Shown here in pieces: positions 42,637 to 51,317 of a stretch of DNA of 64,000 nucleotides (position 1 is its first letter; every line of letters starts with the position of its first letter). The notes below the pieces were generated by a model. It did not search any database, had not been told where the DNA came from, and saw nothing but the letters and a program-made list of their open reading frames with translations. The translations under genes and the position numbers were made by a program. Source of the stretch: Dolichospermum flos-aquae CCAP 1403/13F (lineage in GTDB: Bacteria > Cyanobacteriota > Cyanobacteriia > Cyanobacteriales > Nostocaceae); contig NZ_CP051206.1 of NCBI RefSeq assembly GCF_012516395.1, forward strand, positions 248,001-312,000, read 5' to 3'.

Positions 42637-43512
42637 ATGGAAGCAAGCTTATTGACTAAAGTTATGTTACCAATAGCTTTGGCTATCATTATGCTGGGAA
42701 TGGGTTTATCTCTTGCACCCGAAGATTTCCAACGGGTAAGGAAATATCCGAAAGCCGTCTCAATTGGCTTAATCAGTCAGTTAATTTTTTTACCTATTAT
42801 TGGTTTTGTCATTACTAAAGTTGTCCCCATGCAACCGACAATGGCAATGGGGTTAATGATAGTGGCACTTTGCCCAGGTGGAGCATCCTCAAATATATTT
42901 ACATTCCTCGCTCAAGGTGATGTTGCACTTTCAGTCACACTGACTGCTTTTAGTAGTGTGATTACAGTATTTACAATTCCGATGTTAGGAAACCTTGCAT
43001 ACCAGCACTACATTGGCGAAACTGCGGCGATTACCCTACCGATTGGGGCAACAATAGGACAAATTTTTCTGATGACGCTTTTGCCTATCGGATTGGGAAT
43101 GGGAATGGGGCAGCTATTTCCCGAAATTGCCCGTCGTTTGGAAAAACTGACTAACCGCCTCGCAGTTGGTTTGCTGGCGCTAATTATACTCATGCTCATC
43201 ATTCGTGAGTGGAACAGTATCCCCGAATTTATTCTCCAAGTTGGAGTTGCGGTTGTGCTGTTAAATGTGATCTCAATCTTGGCGGGATTTTATATTAGCA
43301 AGGTGTTTAAACTCAATCCTCCTCAACAAATCTGCATTGCCATCGAGGTTGGTATTCAGAATGGCACATTAGCGATCGCAATTACGGCTGGACTACTCAA
43401 CAATCCTGATATGGCAGTACCGGCTGCGGTTTACAGTTTGTTTATGTATGTAACCGGCTTTATTGCTATTAGTTACGGTAAAAAATTGGCTACAACCAAC
43501 TCTATTCATTGA
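42637..43512 (+). CDS. Bile acid:sodium symporter-family transporter (BASS)
   Basis: A 291-residue protein with about nine or ten membrane helices. It contains MIVALCPGGASSNIFTFLAQ (near residues 77-96) and GIQNGTLAIAITAG (near 246-259), the conserved sodium-site helices of the BASS family. Substrates in cyanobacterial and plant relatives include bicarbonate, pyruvate and glucosinolates; none can be assigned here. An in-frame start at 42538 adds 33 unconserved residues, so ATG 42637 (MEASLLTKVMLPIALAII) is preferred. Confidence 0.85.
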   Translation: MEASLLTKVMLPIALAIIMLGMGLSLAPEDFQRVRKYPKAVSIGLISQLIFLPIIGFVITKVVPMQPTMAMGLMIVALCPGGASSNIFTFLAQGDVALSVTLTAFSSVITVFTIPMLGNLAYQHYIGETAAITLPIGATIGQIFLMTLLPIGLGMGMGQLFPEIARRLEKLTNRLAVGLLALIILMLIIREWNSIPEFILQVGVAVVLLNVISILAGFYISKVFKLNPPQQICIAIEVGIQNGTLAIAITAGLLNNPDMAVPAAVYSLFMYVTGFIAISYGKKLATTNSIH

Positions 43513-43543
43513 ACATTTTCAAAATTACTAAACCAATCAATTT

Positions 43544-43608
43544 TGTAGGGGCAAATCCCCTGTGGTTGCCCCAAATACCGGGATAGGCACGGAGGCGCTA
43601 CCCCTACA
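43544..43608. repeat. TGTAGGGG...CCCCTACA palindromic repeat
   Basis: 65 bp with inverse ends TGTAGGGG and CCCCTACA plus an inner GGGGCAA/TTGCCCC stem. It lies between convergent genes. Confidence 0.65.
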
Positions 43609-43683
43609 TTAAATCCAAATATTTTATAACCAAAGCCATTAGGGGCGCAGGACCTACGCCCAAAATAGGGTTATCCCTTAGAT

Positions 43684-44736
43684 TTAGGCAAACTCAATCG
43701 TACGCACAAAATCTAAAATAGCTTTTTTCATTTTTTTCGCTTCTGCTTTCATAGAACCAGGTACTTCACCATTTAAAAAGCTGCGTTGACTACTAACTAT
43801 ATACAAACATTCATTATTGACAAAGGACAATAATCCTCTATAGGCATCTAATCTCATCCCATTGCCATTAGTTTCATGCTTGGATATAGTTGAACCTTGA
43901 GGCATATTTACTAATACATAGTAATAACTTTCTAAAGTATCTTGCCAATATTCTTTATGTTTCACTTCCGCCGTAGGAACATGAGAAATAATTGCTTGAG
44001 GCACATATTTATCTACCAAAACTTCATGCAGATATACTTCATTTTCTTGGGATTCTAGATCACCAATTTGTTCTAGAGAGAGAGGATAATAATCAATTCT
44101 GAGTAAAGTACCAGTATCGTCCGAAAAACTTACCATTCCTTCCTCTGTTTGCAGTTTTCCTCCCTGTTCAACATTTAAAGGAATAGGAACTATAAAGTTA
44201 CCCAAAGGTGATTGATAAAATTGTTCACCAGCTTCATTAAAAATGACTGCTTCATATTCTTCTTCGAGATATTCTTCCTCATCCCCAGCTTCTATTGAGT
44301 CAATTATCTCTTTAATAATTTCTTCTGCTTCTTCATCATCCAGTTCTAAAGCTATTTGTAGTTGTTTCAGAAAAACTTTTTTATTTGCTGGAATAATTAA
44401 ATTTTCCGCATCTAAAAGCATAATCACTCCAGCCGCAAAACCATCTAAAACTGCCTCATCAGAAATCCCCGCACTGGCAGCATTAAATAAAGAACCTAAT
44501 CCAGCCTCTCCGGCAATTTCTATGAGTCTGTCCACCGTTTCTAGCATTTCTTCTTCTGAGTATTCATCAAATATCTCAAACTCCCAGAGAATATCAGCTA
44601 AACTTTCTGCATCTATGTCTTCACTGCCAGAATCAACTATGGTGGTAATCACCGCAATTGCCGCTACGGCTTCTTGTTCATTCAATGATTCTTTGATCGG
44701 CTCTTTCGATTTGAAAATATAATCATACTTTGTCAT
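43684..44736 (-). CDS. Acidic protein with TerB-like N-terminal domain
   Basis: A 350-residue, very acidic protein. Residues about 18-150 are helical with TerB-like pattern (LNEQEAVAAIAVITTIVDSG, LDGFAAGVIMLLDAENLIIP). An acid-rich linker follows (EAGDEEEYLEEEYE). A beta-rich C-terminal domain (about 180-350) contains NFIVPIPLNVEQ and LRIDYYPLSLEQIG. TerB-type modules occur in stress and membrane-linked metal or phage-defence systems. The combined function is unknown. A downstream two-helix membrane protein lies 35 bp upstream on the same strand. Confidence 0.65.
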   Translation of the reverse strand: MTKYDYIFKSKEPIKESLNEQEAVAAIAVITTIVDSGSEDIDAESLADILWEFEIFDEYSEEEMLETVDRLIEIAGEAGLGSLFNAASAGISDEAVLDGFAAGVIMLLDAENLIIPANKKVFLKQLQIALELDDEEAEEIIKEIIDSIEAGDEEEYLEEEYEAVIFNEAGEQFYQSPLGNFIVPIPLNVEQGGKLQTEEGMVSFSDDTGTLLRIDYYPLSLEQIGDLESQENEVYLHEVLVDKYVPQAIISHVPTAEVKHKEYWQDTLESYYYVLVNMPQGSTISKHETNGNGMRLDAYRGLLSFVNNECLYIVSSQRSFLNGEVPGSMKAEAKKMKKAILDFVRTIEFA

Positions 44737-44771
44737 AACTTCTATCTCCTCAATTAATTTGTTGTTTGCAC

Positions 44772-45176
44772 TTAATTACTAGGTTGAGAAATCCGGGTTT
44801 CAATATCTTCTAGTGTCCGTAATAATAGACGATTTGCCTGTAATTGCCAACCCCATTTTTGAATTCTAAAAGCCGCTACAGTCCCCCCGATAGCTGCTAA
44901 TAAGCCAATGGGTTGATTTAGGGAAATCCCCAATAATAAACCCAAACCAGCAATTCCCCAAAATGGCAAGGCCACCGTCTGTCTTTGCTCCTCCACAACT
45001 TCTGCAATTTTACCAGATGGCATTGTAGCTAATAATGTCGCTTTTAGTTGCCTCTGTTCCGCTAATGGTACTGATAAACTAATCTTGCGGCGGAGTTTTT
45101 CCATTTTGCGGGCATCAGTGCTATACTCCGTAAGTTCATCTTCTGCCATTTTTAGCAGTCGTTCTAATTGTGACAT
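44772..45176 (-). CDS. Small two-helix membrane protein, unknown function
   Basis: A 134-residue protein. An N-terminal helical stretch (MSQLERLLKMAEDELTEYST) is followed by membrane segments at about 72-88 and 90-106 (FWGIAGLGLLLGISLN, IGLLAAIGGTVAAF) and a C-terminal amphipathic helix. It is encoded directly upstream of the acidic TerB-like protein on the same strand, so the two may act together at a membrane. I do not recognise the family. Confidence 0.65.
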   Translation of the reverse strand: MSQLERLLKMAEDELTEYSTDARKMEKLRRKISLSVPLAEQRQLKATLLATMPSGKIAEVVEEQRQTVALPFWGIAGLGLLLGISLNQPIGLLAAIGGTVAAFRIQKWGWQLQANRLLLRTLEDIETRISQPSN

Positions 45177-45232
45177 AGTAGATTAAGTTTTTTGACTGTA
45201 TTAGAGCTATTATTCTATATTTGTGGACAACA

Positions 45233-45441
45233 AGATCCCCAACTTCTTAGAGGGTGTTTGAAAAGTTATGGTTGATGTATCAAATATTTTTTACCCCACC
45301 CTAACCCTCCCCTTGTAAAGGGGAGGGAACTGGATTTTTATTGTTTCCCCCCTTTACAAGGGGGGACTAAGGGGGGTAGCAATGTGATGAAAATTACGGA
45401 ATACCACTTTTCAAACAACTTCTTAGAGAGGTCGGGGATCT
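45233..45441. repeat. Hairpin repeat copy split by the MITE
   Basis: AGATCCCCAACTTCT begins at 45233 and AGGTCGGGGATCT ends at 45441. Together these halves form the dispersed hairpin also found at 35492, 51277 and 56850. Confidence 0.8.
45253..45415. mobile_element. 163-bp MITE with 13-bp target-site duplication
   Basis: Identical CAACTTCTTAGAG copies flank it at 45240-45252 and 45416-45428. The inner ends are inverted: TTTGAAAAGT near the left and ACTTTTCAAA at the right. The middle holds CCCTCCCCTTGTAAAGGGGAGGG and CCCCCCTTTACAAGGGGGG stems. Removing it restores an intact copy of the GATCCCC...GGGGATC hairpin repeat, so the insertion event can be read directly. Confidence 0.85.
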
Positions 45442-45467
45442 AACTCGAAAAACACCTCAAGAACATC

Positions 45468-46955
45468 ATGAAAAAAACTTGGTTTCGATTAGGCATAATA
45501 GGCATATTTCTACTTTCCTTGAGTTTACGTTTTTGGGGAATCAGCCGATTTAATACTTTAGTATTTGATGAAGTTTATTTTGCCAAATTTGGTAACAACT
45601 ATCTTACTCATACACCATTTTTTAATGCTCATCCACCATTAAGCCAATATTTGATCGGGTTGGGGATTTGGATTAGTAAATACATTCCCCTGGGTCGAGA
45701 TCCTGTAAATAGTCTCACAGATTCCTTATTATCTCCTTGGAATTATCGGTGGGTAAATGCGCTAACTGGTTCATTAATTCCCGTAGTCATAACTTTATTA
45801 ACTTATCAATTTAGTCATCGTCATCGGTTTGCTTTATTGGCAGGATTTTTTACAGCTTGTGATGGCTTATTTTTAGTAGAATCTCGTTATGCTTTAAGTA
45901 ATGTCTATATAGTTATCTTTGGTTTACTCGGACAATGGTTATTATTATTAGCATTAGAAAAGCGAAAACGGTGGTTTTGGTTAATTCTCTCTGGAATCAG
46001 TTTTGGTGCTTGTATTGGCACAAAATGGAATGGCTTATGGTTTTTAACTGGTGCTTATGGTGTATGGATAGCAGCTTGGATAATTCGCTGGTTGCAATCA
46101 TTTGATCATACATCTCGCGTGCCATTATTTTCTTATTTACGCTTTTCTAATCACCCTAATAATTCCCCAACTGATACCATAAAATCACCCTTGCAAAATC
46201 TGACAAAAATAAATATTTGGCAGATGTTTTCCTATTTAGGAATTATTCCGGCAGTTATTTATAGTCTGATTTGGATTCCTCATCTCCAACTTGATAAAAG
46301 ATATGGATTTATTGAAGTTCATAAACAAATTTTACACTTTCATCTCCAATTAGGTGGAAATAGTCCTAGCGTTCATCCTTATTGCGCTGCATGGTATAAA
46401 TGGCCATTGTTAACTCGACCAATGGCTTATTATTATCAAACTGCTCAAAGTACCAAGAATTCCTTACCTGTCTTTGGACCGCCCTTACCTAATGGTGCTG
46501 GTAAAGTAATTTATGATGTTCATGCTATGGGGAATCCTTTTTTATGGTGGTTTGGTTTAGCGGCGATGATCTTTGTAATTGGTATGGTAATCATCACAAT
46601 TACGATGCCGATAATTGAAAAAAAGCGGTTATTTATCCCGAAAAATCTTACCGCTGATACTTGGATTGGCTTATTTTTAGTCATAAATTATGGGGCTAAT
46701 CTCCTCCCTTGGGTGGAGGTAACAAGGTGTACTTTCATCTATCATTATATGTCTGCGGTTGTATTTACATTCATAGCGATCGCTTGGTTTGTTGATCAAT
46801 GTCTAATTAGTTATTATCGGCAAATTCGGGCAGTAGGTGTGACTATAACTTTTATCATTGTCGCTGCCTTTATTTTCTGGATGCCTATTTATCTAGGTTT
46901 ACCCATGTCTCCTGATGGTTATAGAATGCGGATGTGGTTTAGTTCCTGGATTTGA
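45468..46955 (+). CDS. PMT-family dolichyl/polyprenyl-phosphate mannosyltransferase-like protein
   Basis: A 495-residue GT39-type membrane glycosyltransferase with about ten helices. The first periplasmic loop has the catalytic acidic pair in LVFDEVYFAKFGNNYLTH (about residues 31-48) and FNAHPPLSQYLIGLG (about 52-66). GTKWNGLWFL near 185 and the C-terminal YHYMSAVVF near 426 are also PMT motifs. Such enzymes transfer a lipid-linked sugar to protein Ser/Thr. Protein O-glycosylation in cyanobacteria is little studied. The gene is solitary. Confidence 0.85.
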   Translation: MKKTWFRLGIIGIFLLSLSLRFWGISRFNTLVFDEVYFAKFGNNYLTHTPFFNAHPPLSQYLIGLGIWISKYIPLGRDPVNSLTDSLLSPWNYRWVNALTGSLIPVVITLLTYQFSHRHRFALLAGFFTACDGLFLVESRYALSNVYIVIFGLLGQWLLLLALEKRKRWFWLILSGISFGACIGTKWNGLWFLTGAYGVWIAAWIIRWLQSFDHTSRVPLFSYLRFSNHPNNSPTDTIKSPLQNLTKINIWQMFSYLGIIPAVIYSLIWIPHLQLDKRYGFIEVHKQILHFHLQLGGNSPSVHPYCAAWYKWPLLTRPMAYYYQTAQSTKNSLPVFGPPLPNGAGKVIYDVHAMGNPFLWWFGLAAMIFVIGMVIITITMPIIEKKRLFIPKNLTADTWIGLFLVINYGANLLPWVEVTRCTFIYHYMSAVVFTFIAIAWFVDQCLISYYRQIRAVGVTITFIIVAAFIFWMPIYLGLPMSPDGYRMRMWFSSWI

Positions 46956-47195
46956 TAGAAATTTCTTAATATATATACACAAATCCTGTAGCTTCAATCA
47001 TGTAAATTTTTACATTTCTTATCTATATATTTGGTGACAGCTAGTTCTTCTGTGTAAGAATATTAGGTAAGGGCAACTATAACTGTGGGCTTTGCCACTA
47101 TCAGAGGTACTGAATCGAAAAGAATTTTTATAGGTGTGAGGAGTTTAGATTAAACCTACAGGTTTTATGCTCCAAAATTATAGGGAAAGGGTTTT

Positions 47196-49505
47196 ATGGA
47201 TATCAATGTCAAGCAGCAGCATATTAATATCACCAGCTTAAAAGAAGCACCAATACATTTGGTTAGTGAAATTCAGCCTCATGGGGTTTTGTTAGTCTTA
47301 CAAGAGCCAGATTTACAAATATTACAAGTTAGTCAAAATACTTTCAGCACTTTTGGCATATCGCCAGAAGATATCGTGCAACAGGAATTAGAAGATTTAC
47401 TAGATCCTTACCAAATCCAGAAAATCAAATTTTGGTTGTCAGAAGAAAATCTGGATTTTATTAATCCTACAAAAATTTGGATTAAGAAACAAGGGGATGA
47501 ATATACAATATTTGATGCCACTTTCTATCGTAACTCTGAAGGATTTTTAATCTTAGAACTAGAACCTACAGCATCTCAAGAAAATATTCCTTTCTTGAGT
47601 TTTTATCATTTAGCTAAATCCTCAATTAATCGCTTAGAAAAAAGTAAAAGTCTCCGTGATTTCAGTCAAATCATTGTGCAAGAAATCCGCAAAATGACCG
47701 GATTTGACAGAGTAATGTTATATAAATTCTGTGATGATGGACATGGTTCTGTGATTGCTGAAGAAAAAATAGCTACTTTAGAGTCTTATTTAGGATTACA
47801 TTATCCAGAATCAGATATTCCTCAGCCAGCACGACAATTATTTCTAGAAAATTCTATTAGAGTTATTCCCGATACAAATATTCAATCATCAGCCGAACTT
47901 TTCCCTAGAATTAACCCAGTTAGCGGTAAACCAATTGATTTAACTAATTCAATTCTCAGAAGTCCTGCACCCTGTCATCTAGAATATTTACATAATATGG
48001 GCGTGGCTGCATCTTTGACAATTTCCTTAATTAAAGATCACAAACTTTGGGGTTTAATTGCTTGTCATCATCAATCACCTAAATACGTTTCCTATGAATT
48101 ACGGAAAGCTTGTGAATTTTTAGGAAGAATCATATTTTCAGAAATTTCTGGAAAGGAAGAAACAGAAGACTACGACTATCAAATAAGTTTAAAACAAGTT
48201 CAATCACTATTGGTTGAATATATGTCTCAAGCAGAGAACTTTATTGATGGTTTAGTCAAAAATCAAATAAATCTGCTCAATTTAACTAATGCTGAAGGTG
48301 CAGCAATCTATTTTGCTGGAAAATATACTCTGATTGGGAATACTCCTCAAGAGGAAGAACTGAATTTTTTAGGAGAATGGCTGAGAAGTAATGTCAAAGA
48401 TGAGGTATTTTCCACAAATTTCTTACCGAGTATTTATCCAGACGCGATCAGCTTTAAAAATGTCGCTAGTGGTTTATTAGCTATTCCCATTTCCAAGCAA
48501 AATTATGTATTATGGTTTCGACCAGAAGTCATTCAAACTGTAAATTGGGGTGGAAATCCCCATCAGGCTTTTTCAGTTGATCAATCTGAAGGAAATATCC
48601 GGTTATGTCCCCGTAAATCATTTGACTTATGGAAAGAAATAGTGCAGTTAACATCTTTACCTTGGCAAAATGTAGAAATCAAAGCTGCATTGGAGTTGCG
48701 AAAATCAATCATCAATATTGTCTTACGTCAAGCTGATGAATTAGCCCAATTAGCTGAAGATCTACAACGTTCTAATGCAGAATTGAAAAAATTTGCCTAT
48801 GTCGCTTCCCATGATTTGCAAGAACCACTCAATCAAGTAGGTAATTATGTACAACTTTTAGAAATGCGCTATGAATCAGAACTAGACGCAGATGCAAAAG
48901 AGTTTATTGGTTATGTTGTCGAAGGTGTAAGTTTGATGCAGAACTTAATTGATGACGTACTCGCATATTCCAAAGTAGATACATTAGGAATTGCTTTTCA
49001 AGTCACGGAAGTAGAAACAGCTTTAAATCGGACTTTGAAGAATTTACGTCAACGCATTGGGGAAACCGGCGCAATTATTACCCATGATCCTTTACCCACA
49101 GTTATGGCTGATGAAACACAATTAATTCAGCTATTTTTGAACCTCATTGGTAACGCTATCAAATTCCGCAGCAGTCAACCACCAAAGATTCATATTAGTG
49201 CGAAAAGATTGGAGGATGAATGGTTATTTTCAGTTCAAGATAATGGAATTGGGTTAGATCCACAATTTAGCGATCGCATTTTTATTATCTTCCAACGTTT
49301 ACACACTAGAGACGAATATCCAGGTACAGGAATGGGTTTGGCTATTTGTAAAAAAATCATCGAATGTCATCGTGGACGAATCTGGGTAGAGTCCCAACTC
49401 GGTCAGGGTACAACTTTCTACTTTACCATTCCCGTCAGAGGTTGTGATCATGAGCATCGAAATGATAGGAACACACAAAATAATCTTTTTAGTGGAGGAC
49501 AATAA
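47196..49505 (+). CDS. Cph1-type phytochrome histidine kinase
   Basis: A 769-residue sensor kinase with PAS (about 15-120), GAF (about 150-310), PHY (about 330-505), HisKA and HATPase domains. Cys260 in APCHLEYLHNMG is the bilin-attachment site of Cph1-type phytochromes. The PESDIP motif (about 204-209) is a variant of PASDIP, and the PHY tongue has PRKSF (about 472-476). The N-terminal Cys of bacteriophytochromes is absent. Catalytic His is near 539 (VASHDLQEPL), with G1/G2 boxes DNGIGLD and GTGMGLAI. It senses red/far-red light, probably with phycocyanobilin. The Rcp gene overlaps its 3' end. Confidence 0.93.
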   Translation: MDINVKQQHINITSLKEAPIHLVSEIQPHGVLLVLQEPDLQILQVSQNTFSTFGISPEDIVQQELEDLLDPYQIQKIKFWLSEENLDFINPTKIWIKKQGDEYTIFDATFYRNSEGFLILELEPTASQENIPFLSFYHLAKSSINRLEKSKSLRDFSQIIVQEIRKMTGFDRVMLYKFCDDGHGSVIAEEKIATLESYLGLHYPESDIPQPARQLFLENSIRVIPDTNIQSSAELFPRINPVSGKPIDLTNSILRSPAPCHLEYLHNMGVAASLTISLIKDHKLWGLIACHHQSPKYVSYELRKACEFLGRIIFSEISGKEETEDYDYQISLKQVQSLLVEYMSQAENFIDGLVKNQINLLNLTNAEGAAIYFAGKYTLIGNTPQEEELNFLGEWLRSNVKDEVFSTNFLPSIYPDAISFKNVASGLLAIPISKQNYVLWFRPEVIQTVNWGGNPHQAFSVDQSEGNIRLCPRKSFDLWKEIVQLTSLPWQNVEIKAALELRKSIINIVLRQADELAQLAEDLQRSNAELKKFAYVASHDLQEPLNQVGNYVQLLEMRYESELDADAKEFIGYVVEGVSLMQNLIDDVLAYSKVDTLGIAFQVTEVETALNRTLKNLRQRIGETGAIITHDPLPTVMADETQLIQLFLNLIGNAIKFRSSQPPKIHISAKRLEDEWLFSVQDNGIGLDPQFSDRIFIIFQRLHTRDEYPGTGMGLAICKKIIECHRGRIWVESQLGQGTTFYFTIPVRGCDHEHRNDRNTQNNLFSGGQ

Positions 49506-49890
49506 AGCTGATATTCGTCTCATTCAAGAAGCCTTAAAAACCAGTTCATTACCTCATCAATTAGTCACAGTTACAGATGGTATAAAGGCTATGACTTACC
49601 TCCGTCAAGAAGGAGAATATGCTAACGTACGACACCCTGATTTAATTTTATTAGATTTGAATTTACCCAGAAAAGATGGGAGAGAGGTATTAGCAGAAAT
49701 TAAATCTGATCCTCAACTAAAACGCATTCCTGTCATCATTTTGACAACTTCAAAAAATCAAGATGACATTTTCCATAGTTACGACTTACACGCTAACTGC
49801 TACATTACAAAACCTCGTAATCTGAGTCAGCTATTCCAAATCATCCAGAGTATTGAAGACTTTTGGTTTTCTACCGCGACCTTACCATGA
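49450..49890 (+). CDS. Rcp1-like response regulator for the phytochrome
   Basis: A 146-residue single-domain receiver. FLVEDNKADIRLIQEALKTS, phosphoacceptor Asp near residue 69 (LILLDLNLPRKDGREVL), VIILTTSKNQDD and CYITKPRN are aligned with Synechocystis Rcp1. There is no output domain; such regulators accept phosphate from Cph1. The start overlaps the phytochrome gene by 56 bp (or 44 bp from a second ATG at 49462), so the two are co-translated. Confidence 0.9.
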   Translation: MSIEMIGTHKIIFLVEDNKADIRLIQEALKTSSLPHQLVTVTDGIKAMTYLRQEGEYANVRHPDLILLDLNLPRKDGREVLAEIKSDPQLKRIPVIILTTSKNQDDIFHSYDLHANCYITKPRNLSQLFQIIQSIEDFWFSTATLP

Positions 49891-49959
49891 GAATAACAAG
49901 AAAACTACTCAATGTCCAGGGCTATTTCGTTCTAAACATAATCCACCCAGAACTAAAGT

Positions 49960-50085
49960 ATGGCTTACGCGACGCTTCGCTATCAGGGCTAATAACTCAA
50001 GTCCGTTAAAACGGACTACAAACTTTCTTTTAGTCGTCTTTAGACGACTTTTGCTATTAGACTCAGAATTCATTCTGAGACGGGC
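49960..50085. repeat. Cluster of small palindromes between response-regulator genes
   Basis: Adjacent inverted repeats GTCCGTTAAAACGGAC (near 50002), GTCGTCTTTAGACGAC (near 50034) and a TGGCTTACGCGACGCTTCGC unit. Typical of repeat-derived cyanobacterial intergenic DNA. A short frame here (49853-50155) is not a gene. Confidence 0.65.
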
Positions 50086-50114
50086 TGAAAACTTGCAAGA
50101 GGTAAAATCAAGGA

Positions 50115-51278
50115 ATGATTACTGCAACTTCCACATTAAAAATCCTATTAATTGAAGATAACTTAGCAGAAGCCAGGTTATTACAAGAGTTTATTAAACT
50201 CACAAAATCTCAAAATTTTAGTTTAGTTCACGTCCAAAAACTCCAAGACGGAATCAACCAATTAAACAGCGAAAAATACGATGTAATTTTGTTAGATTTA
50301 ACCCTTCCTGACAGTCAAGGATTAGCTTCCATACCCCAGTTACTCAAGCAAAATCCTAGCAACCCCATCATAGTTTTGACTAACACAAATGATGAAGAAC
50401 TAGCCATTGAAGCAGTGAGACAAGGAGCGCAAGATTATCTAGTCAAAAGACACGTAAATCCAGATACATTGGTGCGTTCTGTACGATATGCTATAGAACG
50501 TAAACAATTTTTAGAACAATTAAATCAAATTAATCAAACATTAGAAACTCAAGTCGAAGAAAAAACTGCGGAACTTTTGAAATCCCAAGAAATTAATCAG
50601 CTTAAATCTGAATTTGTTTCCATACTTTCCCATGATATTCGTAACCCTTTAAATACCATTCTTCTCGCAGCGGGATTACTACAAAGGCATAATCAAGGAC
50701 AGAAAAATGATGGAGAAATCAATCATTTACAACTGATTCGCTCTGCTATCAAAAATGTATCAAATCTATTAGATGAAGCTTCATTAATTGGTAAATCTGA
50801 TTCAGGTAAATTATTCTACGAACCACATATACTTGACTTAGAAAAATTATGCTATGAATTAGTACAACAATCTCAATTATTTGCCCAAGAAAAACAGTTG
50901 AATTTAATTTTTACCAGTTCCGAAAACTGTTTGGAATATTTGGGAGATGAAACCCTATTAAAGCATATTGTCAGTAATTTACTCAATAATGCCATTAAAT
51001 ATTCACCTCCCGATAGTACAGTCCTATTTGAATTAATCAAACAAGAAAAAACCGTAATTTTGAGATTTCAAGATCAGGGAATTGGGATGACAGAAACCGA
51101 TCAAAAACAACTATTTCAACCATTTCACAGAGGAGAAAATGTGGGAATCATTCCTGGTAGTGGTTTAGGATTAACAATCGTCAAACAGTGCATTATAGCC
51201 CACAGAGGAGAAATTACAGTTAATAGTCAAGTGGGAGTAGGTTCAACATTTACCGTGACTTTGCCGATCACAAAATAG
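50115..51278 (+). CDS. Receiver-histidine kinase hybrid
   Basis: A 387-residue protein: N-terminal receiver (about 8-125) with ILLIEDNLAEARLLQEFIK, acceptor Asp in VILLDLTLPDSQGLA near 60 and the conserved Lys in YLVKRHVNPD near 113. A coiled-coil linker follows. The HisKA domain has SILSHDIRNPLNTILLAAG near 170-188. The HATPase domain has NLLNNAIKYSPPDS near 290, DQGIGMTETD near 320 and GSGLGLTIVK near 345. It is downstream of the phytochrome/Rcp pair in the same direction and may take part in a phosphorelay with them; that is inference from position only. Its stop codon lies in a hairpin repeat. Confidence 0.88.
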   Translation: MITATSTLKILLIEDNLAEARLLQEFIKLTKSQNFSLVHVQKLQDGINQLNSEKYDVILLDLTLPDSQGLASIPQLLKQNPSNPIIVLTNTNDEELAIEAVRQGAQDYLVKRHVNPDTLVRSVRYAIERKQFLEQLNQINQTLETQVEEKTAELLKSQEINQLKSEFVSILSHDIRNPLNTILLAAGLLQRHNQGQKNDGEINHLQLIRSAIKNVSNLLDEASLIGKSDSGKLFYEPHILDLEKLCYELVQQSQLFAQEKQLNLIFTSSENCLEYLGDETLLKHIVSNLLNNAIKYSPPDSTVLFELIKQEKTVILRFQDQGIGMTETDQKQLFQPFHRGENVGIIPGSGLGLTIVKQCIIAHRGEITVNSQVGVGSTFTVTLPITK

Positions 51279-51309
51279 ATCCCCGACTTCTTTGAGAAGT
51301 CGGGGATCT
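51277..51309. repeat. Dispersed hairpin repeat AGATCCCCGACTTCT, copy 2
   Basis: 15-bp arms around a short loop, overlapping the last base pairs of the hybrid kinase stop codon. It could serve as a terminator-like stem between convergent genes. Confidence 0.9.
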
Positions 51310-51317
51310 GGGTATTA

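Noticed and set aside
44243-44722. 159-codon Ser-rich plus-strand frame
   Set aside because: Antisense to the acidic TerB-like protein; Ser richness comes from reversed Glu/Asp codons.
49853-50155. 100-codon frame between the Rcp and hybrid kinase genes
   Set aside because: It is built from palindromic repeats and overlaps both neighbours out of frame.
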